A DNA stretch of 64,000 nt from Acanthosepion pharaonis (lineage: Eukaryota > Mollusca > Cephalopoda > Sepiida > Sepiidae), in NCBI GenBank assembly GCA_903632075.3, contig CAHIKZ030000585.1, positions 460,001 to 524,000 on the forward strand, in the 5' to 3' direction. Every line of letters starts with the position of its first letter. The stretch's first letter is position 1. A program made the position numbers and the translations under genes. Of the stretch, positions 54,385 through 64,000 are shown in pieces. The notes under the pieces are model-generated. The model had not been told where the DNA came from. It saw nothing but the letters and a program-made list of their open reading frames with translations, and did no database searches.

Positions 54385-54570
54385 TACAGTGTAACCCGGA
54401 TATAAGAGAGTTGTCGGGACTGGAGAAGTCTCTTATAACCAGGTTTCGCTTATATCCGGGTTTGGTCTATTTTGTTTAGGTAAGTATGGCTCTAATTTGA
54501 ATCAGAGAAAATCTCTCTTATATCCGGGTTTCTCTTATATCCGGGTCTCTTATTTTCCTGTTACACTGTA
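54385..54570. mobile_element. pogo/Tigger-like MITE
   Basis: A 182-bp element (54387-54568) bounded by TA on both sides with TIRs CAGTGTAAC. Inside, CTTATATCCGGGTTT is repeated directly and inversely. No transposase. The TIR resembles pogo-type elements. Confidence 0.8.
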
Positions 54571-55383
54571 TATAAGAGAATTGCGCTCAAAAATGAATCA
54601 AGTCAACTACGATTTTAGCAACAAATTTCTTAAATGTTTCTAGCAAGGAAGTTTTATAAAAGTGTACTAAATTAAAATACCACAATTAAAAATGTGTGGC
54701 ACCATTTACGAGGCAGATAAAGGAAGAGAAAGAAAGGAAGACAGAAAGAAAGGCAAGACGAATCGTAGGTGATAAACAGCCACACACATGGCTAAGAGAC
54801 AATGAAAATATTGATAAGTAACAAGTGAAAAAGGGTGTCATTACAATGACAGGGAATTTCTGAGTAAAAAAAGAAAAGGAAAAGAAAGAAGGAACCAGAT
54901 GTGTTTTGATAACGGCTGTGTTATCTAGACCACTGGCCAGGGAAAAATTCAATTGAAAATGCTTTTTCGATAAGTGACGAGAAACAGGCCACTAAAAAGG
55001 ACTTTGGACAGATATGAAAACTTAAATCCCATACAAGCAGTGCGCTGACCGAATTCTTTTCGACGAAACAACTTTGGCCGGCGATAATAAAATTATGGGG
55101 AACCAGAAGTGTTTTTCTTTCAATCCTTGGAGGTGACTGACTGACTGAAAACTTTGGGGATATTTCTTTTTTGAAGCCATGTTAAGAATACCACCCATCT
55201 TGATGAATTAGCGATAAGATACCTGACAAACACCAGGTGTAAAACAAGAGTTGTCATATTGTCCGTGGCTAAAGAAATGATAACGGCGATTTAAGCGAAA
55301 GAGAAGAGATAATTTTTTTTTTAGTTAAGCAAGATATTTTTTTCCCGAAACAAAGCCACGGATTGTTCACGCTCGACTAAGAC

Positions 55384-55483
55384 ATCATTGGTCAAGTGGT
55401 GATCACGTGACGCACGAAGGAGGAGGAAAGATACCCGACCAAGACCTCATTGGCCGAGAGTGATCACGTGACACACGAAGAAG
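55384..55483 (+). promoter_or_regulatory. Duplicated CCAAT (ATTGG) and CACGTG module
   Basis: ATTGG at 55387 and 55449, and GATCACGTGAC E-boxes at 55402 and 55463, form two tandem modules about 61 bp apart. They lie about 120-215 bp upstream of the small frame at 55600, which suggests a U3 promoter. Confidence 0.55.
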
Positions 55484-55599
55484 GCTGTCGACGCCCCATC
55501 CAGAGTATGTATGAGAAGCTGCTACGAAGAAGTGGGGAGGGCAGTTCACGCCCCTCAGAGGTATGGTGAGAAAGTGGGAGTGAGGAAGGGATCCCAAAA

Positions 55600-55965
55600 A
55601 TGGAAAAGAGTGGAAAATCCCTAACCAGAAATAAAAGAGGTGGATATGTATTTAGAATTATCGAGGAACCCCCCGACGCCAACAGAACCACCCCGGTTTT
55701 GGTCGGCGTCAATAAGAAATCAGAGTTAGAGCTCGAGTTTCCAGAGTTGAGTTCCCAGAGTCAGTCTCCAGTTGAAACCGCCTCGGTGATAGCTGACCAA
55801 GATTCACGCAAAAATTCTGGACTCCTCTTCAACCCAAGAACAATTATTTTGAAGAGCGACTTAGAACCAGACCACAGAAATAAGTTTTTCGACTTTCGTC
55901 CAAAGACACACCGAAACACCATTTTCTTAGAGAGCAGACAACTTGAAGCGTTAAAACTTGCCTAG
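55600..55965 (+). CDS. Small open frame inside the LTR (121 codons)
   Basis: Starts at an ATG in AAAATGGAA context and reads MEKSGKSLTRNKRGGYVFRI and IEEPPDANRTTPVLVGVNKK. The N-terminal 45 residues are conserved in copy 1 (minus, from 13848), after which copy 1 diverges by an insertion and frame change. No known domain. Conservation could reflect recent duplication and need not mean selection. I give it low confidence as a real gene. Confidence 0.25.
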   Translation: MEKSGKSLTRNKRGGYVFRIIEEPPDANRTTPVLVGVNKKSELELEFPELSSQSQSPVETASVIADQDSRKNSGLLFNPRTIILKSDLEPDHRNKFFDFRPKTHRNTIFLESRQLEALKLA

Positions 55966-56309
55966 CGGAAACGACGTGTCACAATCCACAGAACGGATCG
56001 GGAGATAGATGCAGTCCTATGTATCGAACAACTAGACATAAAGTTTGTTACCTTTTTCTTTTATACTTTGAACTTTTTTTTCATTTTCTTTTATGCATAT
56101 TTGTGTAGTATCACCCCCGTTGAACTCAATTTGCATTACGGCCCCAACCACTGTTTGATCTCGTCTGTCTAAGATCAATTCACAACGTGGGTAGGCAGAC
56201 TGGAGATCAATGCAGTTACCTTGGTAACCAGGCGTTGGAAGCGAGTTGGGAACGACGAGGCTGATATCAAATCTAACCAGATTCCCACCCGAATCACGAA
56301 AAGGTTAGA

Positions 56310-56524
56310 ACGTCACATTTGGGTGCCGCGACCGATACCAAGCCAGTTGGTCGTCACAGGACGAGACAACACGACTGACGAGACAGGCGGACGTCACGTT
56401 TGGAGCAGCGACACCCGGACGGAGCAGCGAGGAGCGAACAGCTGGCGCCGCGGCGAGGACGTCACAATTGGTGCTGTTTGGGGACGTCACAACTGGCGCC
56501 GTGGTAGATGAGGATAGAACGTCA
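56310..56524. promoter_or_regulatory. CRE-like ACGTCA cluster in LTR copy 2
   Basis: ACGTCA occurs at 56310, 56391, 56459, 56484 and 56519. Two further positions have mutated. Three are followed by CA(A/G)TTGG or CAACTGG, the same composite module as in copy 1. Confidence 0.5.
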
Positions 56525-56639
56525 CAGTTGGCGCTGCGACCGGGGGACGATGTCACAAATGTTAATTCTTTTAAATCTTTAAAAAATCGCATATTTTACA
56601 TCCTTAAAAGTACAAAAAATATTTTTAATTATTATGTCG

Positions 56640-57031
<392 letters not shown>

Positions 57032-57145
57032 TACATATGCGCAGTACTTATTGGAAAGCGCCAAATACCAGTGATAGAGCTAATATTTAGTTGCGTCGAT
57101 GTGAGTTTGTGACCCTGAGTTTCAAGCCCTTTGCGATCGTCAGAC

Positions 57146-57147
<2 letters not shown>

Positions 57148-57200
<53 letters not shown>
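57148..57200. repeat. (TA)n microsatellite
   Basis: TA run. The flank at 57110-57147 contains the complement of CTGACGATCGC...TTGAAACTC, a decayed hammerhead-like motif. Confidence 0.95.
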
Positions 57201-57204
<4 letters not shown>

Positions 57205-57394
57205 CTCACTTAGCTGATGTTACATTCAGCACCTCGGATCCGGAATTTCGTAGAAGAACCTTTCTGTAATTGTTCAGTTTTCAGGAATTGACTGCTGATT
57301 TTAATTTTTCGTTGTTTTTAATCTAAGTTTGATATAAGTAATTTATTTGAGATGCTCTTATTATTGGTGTAAAGTTGATTTTTTTAAACTTTTT

Positions 57395-58055
57395 CTGAGT
57401 ATTTTTGTGAGGGTCGAACTCCCTGCTAGGTCTTAATGGATGTAACGAGACAGACTTCTCGCCATGACACCACGTCGAGACGCACAATTTATTTTCTAAG
57501 CCTAGCTTAGATGTGGCACAGGGACGAAGTGTGGAGCATCCAGTGATGATCGAACTCTCTTCTTTTTCGTTACTGATCTAGCAAAAGAAACTTGCTAGGC
57601 ATTATAGTACGTTGTAGTGTCCTTATGATTTTCTAAGCGTAGCTAAGATGTGGCACAAGGCCAAAAGTGTGGAGCACTCAGTAAGAATAGAACTCATTAC
57701 TCAGTTGTAATTGATCTACCGAGACTGGCTTGTTAGAAATCCACACCACATCAAGGGGCCCAAAAGTTATTTTATAAGCGTAGCTTAGATGTGGCACAAG
57801 GCCGAAAGTGTGGAGGACCTAGTGATGATCGAACTTACTACTCAGTCGTATTTGATCTAGCGAGACAAACTTGCTAGCTATTACAGTACATCAAAGTCTG
57901 CATATGATTTTCTAAGCGTAAGAATTTCTAAGAATTGACACAAGGCCAAAAGTGTGGAGCACTAGGTGTTGATCGAATACAGTACTCAGGCGTATTGATC
58001 TAGCACGTCAGGCTTGCTAATAATCACACCGCGTAGAAGTGCTCCTAGTGGCCTA
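57395..58055 (-). mobile_element. Tandem array of five SINE family F units
   Basis: Units at about 57395-57495 (partial), 57497-57631, 57632-57772, 57773-57910 and 57911-58055, each about 138 bp. The four full units begin TAAGCGTAGC-TAGATGTGGC or a variant. The complement shows a tRNA-like head: an A-box side near ACAAGCTTGCTAG, and B box GAGTTCGATCATCAC or similar. Each unit ends with ATGATTTT. Head-to-tail SINE monomers are uncommon. Confidence 0.7.
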
Positions 58056-59334
58056 GTTATATCTCAACTTGCTAACCAGGGAACGACCGCTGCAGGCTTC
58101 GATGATATATTAAAGCACGTGTGAGCGATCTCTTGCACAAATACCATCTTCGGACCCGATAACATTATCCAGTTTTTTTTATTATTATTTTTTTTTAATC
58201 AATATCCTTCCACTGGTAAGGTGGACACGCTTGATCAACTTTGCCAGCCACAAGTAAGAATGAAAGATTGGATTAGATATGACAGTTTGCTTCTTTTTTT
58301 TTTTCAAGGAAAGAAAAGAAAAATATATCAAAGGGTTCGTTAACTCTGATTTGCAGCGACAAGAGGATGAAAATGAAGAAATGATGGGGAAAAAATGCTT
58401 TCCAGTGGTTTTGCCCAGATGGAAGATAATTTAAATTGACGTTTAACAATTTCCTCGATTCTTAAGGAAAGAGGAAATTCCAAATGATTTCCTCTTGTTG
58501 CTTGCTTTTTCCGGTGTCACGCAATCCCAGCACGGAACAGACGATTTGAGGCATGTCTGTTTTCATTTGTAATCATTCTGATTAGCCAGTGTGGTTAAAG
58601 TGTATATCACATGATTAATAACACGTGATTGGCTCCGGAAAATAAATAAATTCTATTGCGTATAACCTAAAATAAAATATCGTTTTTTAATAGATATTTT
58701 TTTTCATTTTCTCTAGGGTGGAAAATAATTTATTGCCTTGTATAGGATGATTTAAATTCGACCTCCCAACCCCTTACAAACGAAACGTGGTAAGCTTTTG
58801 GTGACTCTCTTGATATTTTTTTTGTCTCGGGGAATATTCAAACGATTTATATTCATTAGTTCCACATTTCAGGCCACAATTTTAGTCTTGACATGGTATA
58901 CCACTTACACAGGGTCAACTCATCCTCATTTCCTTCATATTCCACTGGTAAGTGAGGAAGTTCCACTTCGAAATTTTCTCCACAAGAACCACCAAATTTT
59001 AGAACACTGGATGCTTCTACGATCGCTACAAATTTAACCTCTTCAAGTATAGGGTTATCTGTCAAACATATGCTTATAAACAGTACTTACCTTCTTCTTT
59101 TATATCCATACAACAACCTAATTCACTAAACGCCTTCCTTAAGGGGCTCTCGGACCTTAATTACCGGGAAAATTTTTTTAAAAAAATAGAAAAATGTTAT
59201 TCCAAATATTGCAAGTTTGATTCTTACAGATTTCCGCACGACAAGGATAACATTCTTATTCATATAACCCATGGATTTTCTCCACCCTGTGCAAGGCCCA
59301 AGAACCACTCGAGGTAGAGGATTACATAGTAGCG

Positions 59335-59455
59335 ATTTTTCAAGCATAGCTTAGATGTGGCACAAGGCCGAAAGTATGGGGCACCCAGTGAGGATCGAAC
59401 TCACGACTCAGTTGTAAATGTTCTAGCGAGACAAGCCTCGAGGTGCCCAGAGGAT
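59335..59455 (-). mobile_element. SINE family F, well-preserved copy
   Basis: AGCTTAGATGTGGCACAAGG, AAAGTATGGGGCACCCAGTG, and B box complement GAGGATCGAACTCACGACTC (about 59392-59411). 58060-59330 has no feature I can name, though 59285-59320 resembles 53296-53330. Confidence 0.7.
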
Positions 59456-59499
59456 TACATAGTAACATGCACATTTTATGAGGATATGTGAGCAATATG

Positions 59500-59820
59500 A
59501 CGATTAACCCTCAACGTGAACAGATTAAGATTGTAATGATTGGGGAAGCAACCACCTGAGAGTCGGTTCCACAAAGCATCGGTTTGCACGAAGAAGCTGC
59601 TCTAGTGGAACTTGCATCTCACCAATGAAATATGAAGGCAATGAGGGTTGTTCGCTACAATGTGCAAGGCGCGGTCGCTCTTAGACGTGAAGATTACAAC
59701 TGGTGGAACTAAGGAATAATGTTCGTTTGAACACTTTCCACGGAAATAGCGACAGAACAGCCAGATGCTTTCTTGCATTTTTGTACTGAAAAGGCAACAT
59801 GACTTTTGTAACAAGCTGTA
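59500..59820 (-). pseudogene. LINE RT C-terminal fragment (second subfamily)
   Basis: The minus strand reads LFCRYFRGKCSNEHYSLVPP, VVIFTSKSDRALHI and CKFHQSSFFVQTDALWNRLS in order. This is the FYKYFHG...ALWNSLP tail of a Jockey/CR1-like RT, distinct from the 2716 subfamily. It pairs with 61320-61670. Confidence 0.7.
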
Positions 59821-59845
59821 CCTAATAGAAAGGATTAAAGAACTG

Positions 59846-59848
<3 letters not shown>

Positions 59849-59876
<28 letters not shown>
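59849..59876. repeat. (TA)n microsatellite
   Basis: Short TA run. Confidence 0.9.
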
Positions 59877-59883
<7 letters not shown>

Positions 59884-60119
59884 ATATAGATAACTAGACT
59901 CGTTTCGAAAAACCCTCGAATTTTTGATTTGCTAATCAAATCAATCTCGAGGAAAAAAGGTTTTAAAAAAGAAAGAGCTACAAACATGAACTTCTGCCGA
60001 CAAAAAATCGCACAGATGCAGGTCTGAAGCCCAAAGAAAAACCCCGATACTAGTAACAACTAACTAACAAAAAGAGCTCAATACAACTGTAGAGCAGACC
60101 TAGATACACCTAGTGAGTT

Positions 60120-60210
60120 AGACAAACCTATTTAGGTTTCATTAAACGGATCGTCAGGGAAAGTTTGTCCAAACTTTCCCTGACGATCCGTTTAGGTGAA
60201 ACCTAGGTAG

Positions 60211-60213
<3 letters not shown>
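60120..60213. repeat. Inverted repeat with hammerhead-like arms
   Basis: Two arms meet near 60171: CCTATTTAGGTTTCATTAAA...TTTGTCC and its complement ending AGGTGAAACCTAGGTAGG. The right arm (plus) has CTGACGA, T, CC/GG stem with GTTTA loop, T, GAAA, palindrome ACCTAGGT, A. Same family as 11186-11475. (TA)n follows at 60214-60269. Confidence 0.6.
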
Positions 60214-60271
<58 letters not shown>

Positions 60272-60289
60272 GAAATGAACAAAGCCCTA

Positions 60290-60660
60290 CAATTATTTTA
60301 AGGCATTTTGTTCATTTCATAATGTGTGACGTCATTTGTTTACATTTGGATGGGCTTTGAGCAGATATGAATGTACGTGAGAGATTCATTAAAGATTGAA
60401 ATATAAAGACAGTAAATTCGACCTAGCTACCCGAGCACTCCTGTGTGGCCAAATCGGTTAAAGGCATGTCAATCTAAATGACGGTTCTGTATAGGATGCA
60501 GGTTCGAATCCTGTCGGAGGATGAATATTTTCTCTGAAAATTTCTCGGTCATTCACGACGATAAATGTTGTTTAATACTGTTTATTAGAATCAGAGCATT
60601 TGCTGAAATATTTGTATATATAAAAAGAAAATATAAACATAAAAATGTCTTTATATATAC
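60290..60660 (+). mobile_element. SINE family E copy
   Basis: CRE TGACGTCA at 60327 and TGTTTAC at 60337, A box TGGCCAAATCGG (about 60446), B box GGTTCGAATCC (about 60501), then the ACTGTTTATTA and AAATGTCTTTA tail. Confidence 0.75.
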
Positions 60661-60837
60661 AGTATTTCGTCAAAATGAGTTATCCCTTGAGATAATAATT
60701 TTTAGATAGTCCCTTTTTTCAAATAATCAATCATTCTCAATTAAACTATATATTCTTTTAGAAAAACCATTATTAAAAGAATTACCACCATTTGCTTTTA
60801 TCAAGCTGGAATAAAAATATTAATTAATAACTAAAAG

Positions 60838-61036
60838 AGGCATAGCACATGGAACTAGAACAATCTTCACTGGTGGACGAAGTAAATAGTTCAGTTCGAA
60901 ATTTCAATCACCTGAAGGTCGGAGTGTACAACGGCCAATACGCCGTGAATATGGTGACGAATATGAGGACAACAGTGAACAATGCAAATAGTGTAAATAA
61001 TTACAATACCTCATATCAGAAATATAGACAGTACTT
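60838..61036 (+). mobile_element. Family A2 SINE, 3' half
   Basis: From GCACATGGAACTAGAACAAT through CACCTGAAGGTCGGAGTGTA and CAACGGCCAATACG to the end GAAATATAGACAG. The ribozyme-like core is mutated (GAAAC is AATAC). Confidence 0.7.
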
Positions 61037-61319
61037 TATTCTATTTTATTTATCGTTCTGAGCAGTAAACGTAATAAACCAGTTCGAAAATCACTTCTGT
61101 ATTATGTCCGTTACTTCGGTTTGCAAACTTTAAACACAGTACAGGTAATATTTTTTTCAACTTATTTGTTAATTATATTTATTTTATTTCAATGTTTTTT
61201 TTTTATACAATCTACCGTACCGAATGGTAGGAATTAGATAAAAATGTTGATATACACTCTGATCAAAAATTTAAGACCATTTGAAATATGTAACAGTTGA
61301 AGCTTAGACTTAAGTTAAA

Positions 61320-61670
61320 ATTGTAGTGTTCGAAGGAAGCATCCTCAGGGGAACACTGTTTCATAAAGCAGCGGCTCTTAGGAAGAAGCTGTCCGAAAGG
61401 AACTTCCTTTTTGCGAATGGAATACGAAGGGAATGTAGATGGTTTGCCGTTGTGTTTATGGCGTGGCGTGTCTTAGCTGTGAAGGTCGGAACTGGTGGAA
61501 CTCGAGAATATAGCATGACGGAGCATGTTTCCTTCGGAAGAGCGATAGAGCAGCGAGAGTCCTGCGAAGTTGCGCCTGTGGTCGAGGGGTTGTAGGGTGG
61601 AAGATAATTATTCTCCACGTTTCGTTGTCGGGTTGAAAGTGTTTTATTATCTTTTCTACGTGAACACATA
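61320..61670 (-). pseudogene. LINE RT C-terminal fragment (second subfamily)
   Basis: The minus strand frame includes VPPVPTFTAKTRHAINTTAN, HLHSLRIPFAKRKFLSDSFF and LRAAALWNSVPLRML. It parallels 59500-59820. Open over about 100 codons but truncated at both ends. Confidence 0.7.
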
Positions 61671-62029
61671 ACACATGCGTAGGATAAGCCATCACTTCAG
61701 CGGAATTATTGCAACGATTACGCATAACTGTGGCGGTTCTTCAATTCCACTTAGATACAATAAATTAAATCATTTGTCAGGCCGGATCGGCCAGATCTTG
61801 TCAGCCAAATACTATATGGATATTTTATTACGTTCGGTTTCCATAGAAACGGACAGAACTAGATATTCATGAATAAAAGTACCTCTAGTCTATAGTCCAA
61901 CCCATCATCCTACATATATAAGATGCAGAAGAGTTTATTTGGGTAGATACAGTATTGTGCATAAATGGGTAAACTCGAAATGTATTTCCCTTTTACAGAA
62001 ATTTAATTTTCTTCTATAATATTACGAGG

Positions 62030-62575
62030 GTAAGTCAAAAGTTATCCGCAGTATCTACCATAGTTTTAGGCTTGCCACACTACCTTCAACTGATGCGCGC
62101 TTATATTTGGTACTAATGTGGCCAGCTGATCGACGTTTGAGCTTGATCACTCCAACTTTCTTGCTACTGTTACAGTGTAAACATGGCCGCTCCTCCAGCA
62201 GTGTGTACCGGATAGTAACAAAGAGCAATTATCCGAATCTGCATAGAACATGCTATCTTGTCATCGATGATAACTCACCGAACTTGTTGAATCTTCCCGC
62301 CGGTAGTGGAGGTTGCCAAGCGCCCTGCTCTTTCTTCTCGCGTCACGTTTGTCAGGCCAGTTTTAAACTTTTGGTCTCACTCATTTCTGTGCAGTAGTGC
62401 ACTGTCGTCGTGTTGTGTCAAAAGCCTCCAATGGATTTCAGCCACTGACACGACCAGAGAAATCGGATCACTGCTCTTTGATCCGCCTTGGTGCACACTG
62501 CTAGCGGAACGGCCATGTTTACACTGTAAGAGCGGCCAACCTCAAACTTCGATCACCTGATGACAATAGTACTAA
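62030..62575. mobile_element. Palindromic mariner derivative
   Basis: The left end starts TACGAGGGTAAGTCAAAAGT, a mariner-type terminus. The minus strand encodes MAVPLAVCTKADQRAVIRFL and further N-terminal transposase remnants (62530-62200). The segment 62100-62232 reappears inverted at 62478-62575, so the transposase start region exists in both orientations. Non-functional. Confidence 0.6.
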
Positions 62576-62639
62576 CTATAAGCATGCATGAGTAGAAGAC
62601 AGTGTAACAAAACCTAAAGATATGATGAAAGTGCGGATA

Positions 62640-62860
62640 TTCTAAAGACGCTAGGGGAACGCAGGTTCGAATCCTGTCGGAGAGCGCATATTTTTGTCTA
62701 ATAAGATTCTTCAAATATTTATGCCGATAGAGAAAATAAATAAATAAATATACTGTTTAATAAGTAAATGGAGTATCTGCCCAAATAACAATATGGTATA
62801 ACGTTTTAGTAATAAAAAATTGTCAGACTAATAAAAGTCTACCTATTTCTTCATATATAT
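62640..62860 (+). mobile_element. SINE family E, degraded copy
   Basis: A perfect B box GGTTCGAATCCTGTCGGAG (about 62651) followed by the family E tail with ACTGTTTAATA and TTGTCAGACTAATAA. No A box remains. Confidence 0.6.
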
Positions 62861-62967
62861 AAAGTCATCCACAGATTGTTTCAAAACTCATCATTGTGGC
62901 TAGACACCCGATCGCCTCAGGCCGGACCCGAAACCTGATTGACGCCTGGGTGAGAGAATAGCGAATT

Positions 62968-62969
<2 letters not shown>

Positions 62970-63042
<73 letters not shown>
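62970..63042. repeat. (TA)n microsatellite
   Basis: About 70 bp of TA near the third hammerhead. Confidence 0.95.
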
Positions 63043-63048
<6 letters not shown>

Positions 63049-63107
63049 ATACGGAAAAAACAAACAAAAATACTAATATGCAATTATGCTGTTTTAATGC
63101 TAATATA

Positions 63108-63153
63108 ATGTCAACGTCGGACGTTTCGGTCTAATAGACCATCTTCAGGACAT
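63108..63153 (-). ncRNA. Hammerhead ribozyme fold with one extra U
   Basis: Stem I ATGTC (63153-63149) pairs with GACAT (63112-63108). CTGAAGA (63148-63142), one extra T (63141), stem II GGTCT/AGACC with ATT loop, GAA (63127-63125), stem III ACGT/ACGT with CCG loop, and T17 at 63113. All core residues are otherwise consensus. An extra residue between A9 and stem II is known from a viroid hammerhead (CChMVd), so activity is possible. Confidence 0.75.
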
Positions 63154-63217
63154 ATTCATAAAACATAATTAACATTAGACCATATTCAATTAAACATGAA
63201 GAAGACGATGGACGATG

Positions 63218-63220
63218 TTT

Positions 63221-63278
<58 letters not shown>

Positions 63279-63290
63279 CATGCGTGTGTG
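63218..63290. repeat. (TA)n(TG)n microsatellite
   Basis: TA then TG with CGCG interruptions. Confidence 0.95.
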
Positions 63291-63420
63291 TATTGCAGCA
63301 AATGAATTATTAGAAACTTATCTCGTGTATCCTATTTCAGATACGGTCTCCATTCTCCACGACATCCATTTCTTTGTATTACTACGTAATGTCTTTGCCC
63401 TTACTACACGTTCATAATAC

Positions 63421-63535
63421 GACGGCATCGTGTTGAAACATCGGTTCCCGTACGATCACCGAAGTTAAGCAACGTTGAACCAAGTCAGTTTCTAGATGGG
63501 CGACCGCCTGAGAATACCAGGTACTGTAAGCTTGG
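63421..63535 (+). rRNA. 5S rRNA-like sequence, well preserved
   Basis: Retains the pol III internal control regions: GAAGTTAAGCAACGTTG (A box) and GATGGGCGACCGCC with GAGAATACCAGG (C box), close to the 5S consensus, ending GTACTGTAAGCTT. The 5' end is altered (ACGGCATCGTGTTGAA) and pairing of the termini is imperfect, so it is more likely a 5S-derived retroposon or pseudogene than a working gene. No T-run terminator directly follows. Confidence 0.7.
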
Positions 63536-63601
63536 ACGTGCAGAATCAGTTCACATTATTTACATTTATGAAACAAACAACACAAAAATAAAATGTATAT
63601 G

Positions 63602-63603
<2 letters not shown>

Positions 63604-63636
<33 letters not shown>

Positions 63637-63638
63637 CT
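63604..63638. repeat. (CA)n(TA)n microsatellite
   Basis: Short CA then TA. The last 360 bases of the window hold no recognised feature. Confidence 0.9.
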
Positions 63639-64000
63639 ACTGTTTGAAGACACCCTCAGAATTAGTATGGAATAAACTTGACAGAAGAGTGAAAAAATGA
63701 AAAAGAGCTCTCAGAATCATTGAAAAAAGAATGGAATCAATCATCAAATTTATATTTTGAGAAACGTTTGCAACAAATGCCAAAAATTGTGCTGCAGTAA
63801 TCAAGGCTAAAGGAGGATATTTTGACGAGAGCAAAATTTAATCATAAAATGCTTTTAGTCTTTTTTTATCATAATAACACTTCTAATAAAGAACCATGTC
63901 TCAAATTTATTTTTCCCATGTATAATTTTCTCTTGTTTAAAGTACAAAACAACTACTTTTTGGAGCAATTTAAAAATTTACCACGAGTGGGCTTAAACGA

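Larger units (their letters stand above)
54691..56561 (+). mobile_element. Large solo LTR, copy 2 (4-bp duplication AATG)
   Basis: The 1863-bp body (54695-56557) starts TGTGGCACC and ends GATGTCACA, flanked by AATG at 54691-54694 and 56558-56561. It is the inverted counterpart of 12759-14971, about 42 kb away, and lacks some sequence near its 5' side. No internal retroelement genes are attached, so it is a solo LTR produced by recombination. Confidence 0.8.

Noticed and set aside
59890..59950. GTTTCGAAAAACCC with an adjacent palindrome GATTTGATTAGCAAATC, looking like another ribozyme repeat
   Set aside because: No CUGANGA box can be placed, and the only strong pairing is unrelated to a hammerhead layout.

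Overview
This 64 kb window looks like intergenic or intronic DNA from an animal with a large, repeat-choked, AT-rich genome. The mix of tRNA-derived SINEs, Penelope-like, RTE and Jockey/CR1-like LINE debris, mariner and THAP-type transposases, and dozens of (TA)n runs fits a cephalopod mollusc, most likely an octopus. That assignment rests on recognising the repeat families and is an inference. I found no host gene I can support. Most long open frames are microsatellite translations (IYIYIY), a purine/pyrimidine tract, a minisatellite, or shadows of decayed transposons.

Layout. 1-6.3 kb: hairpin-forming repeats, a LINE 3' end, a MITE, SINEs and a tandem pair of structured GC-rich repeats. 7-12 kb: AT-rich DNA, a Penelope endonuclease remnant, a large inverted repeat, a tRNA-headed element with a complete hammerhead ribozyme, and an LTR with primer-binding site. 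12.7-17 kb: a 2.2 kb solo LTR with target duplication, a solo LTR holding another solo LTR, and a mariner with both TIRs. 17-22 kb: microsatellites, LINE and Penelope fragments, a 0.7 kb purine tract. 22.5-24.7 kb: a THAP/P-element-like transposase pseudogene split by a SINE with a 14-bp duplication. 27-32 kb: a second mariner pseudogene, a 57-bp minisatellite in two blocks, a LINE endonuclease remnant. 32.8-37.4 kb: a near-complete hammerhead, inverted SINE pairs, a 5S-tRNA chimera, and an RTE LINE interrupted twice by the same SINE family. 38-50 kb: Penelope and RTE remnants, two copies of an unclassified 0.75 kb repeat, (TA)n-tipped hairpins, an internally deleted LINE. 50-64 kb: SINEs, RTE, a MITE, the second copy of the large LTR in opposite orientation, a tandem SINE array, palindromic mariner derivative, a third hammerhead and a 5S rRNA-like sequence.

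The main discovery theme is self-cleaving RNA. At 9909-9955 (minus) all core residues and three stems of a type I hammerhead ribozyme are present beside a tRNA-like pol III head. At 63108-63153 (minus) and 32805-32864 (plus) two more fold completely, one with an extra U after core A9 and one with C3 changed to U. Several other repeat families share the design CUGANGA + one extra nucleotide + stem II + GAAA + short or palindromic stem III, usually inside inverted repeats bordered by (TA)n. Remnants of Penelope-like reverse transcriptase and GIY-YIG endonuclease are the plausible autonomous partners. A second theme is regulatory cargo: the large solo LTRs carry clustered CRE-like TGACGT sites and duplicated CCAAT/CACGTG modules, and another SINE family carries a perfect CRE beside a forkhead-like site.

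All alignments and folds were done by eye. Coordinates of repeat edges are approximate except where a target-site duplication is quoted.
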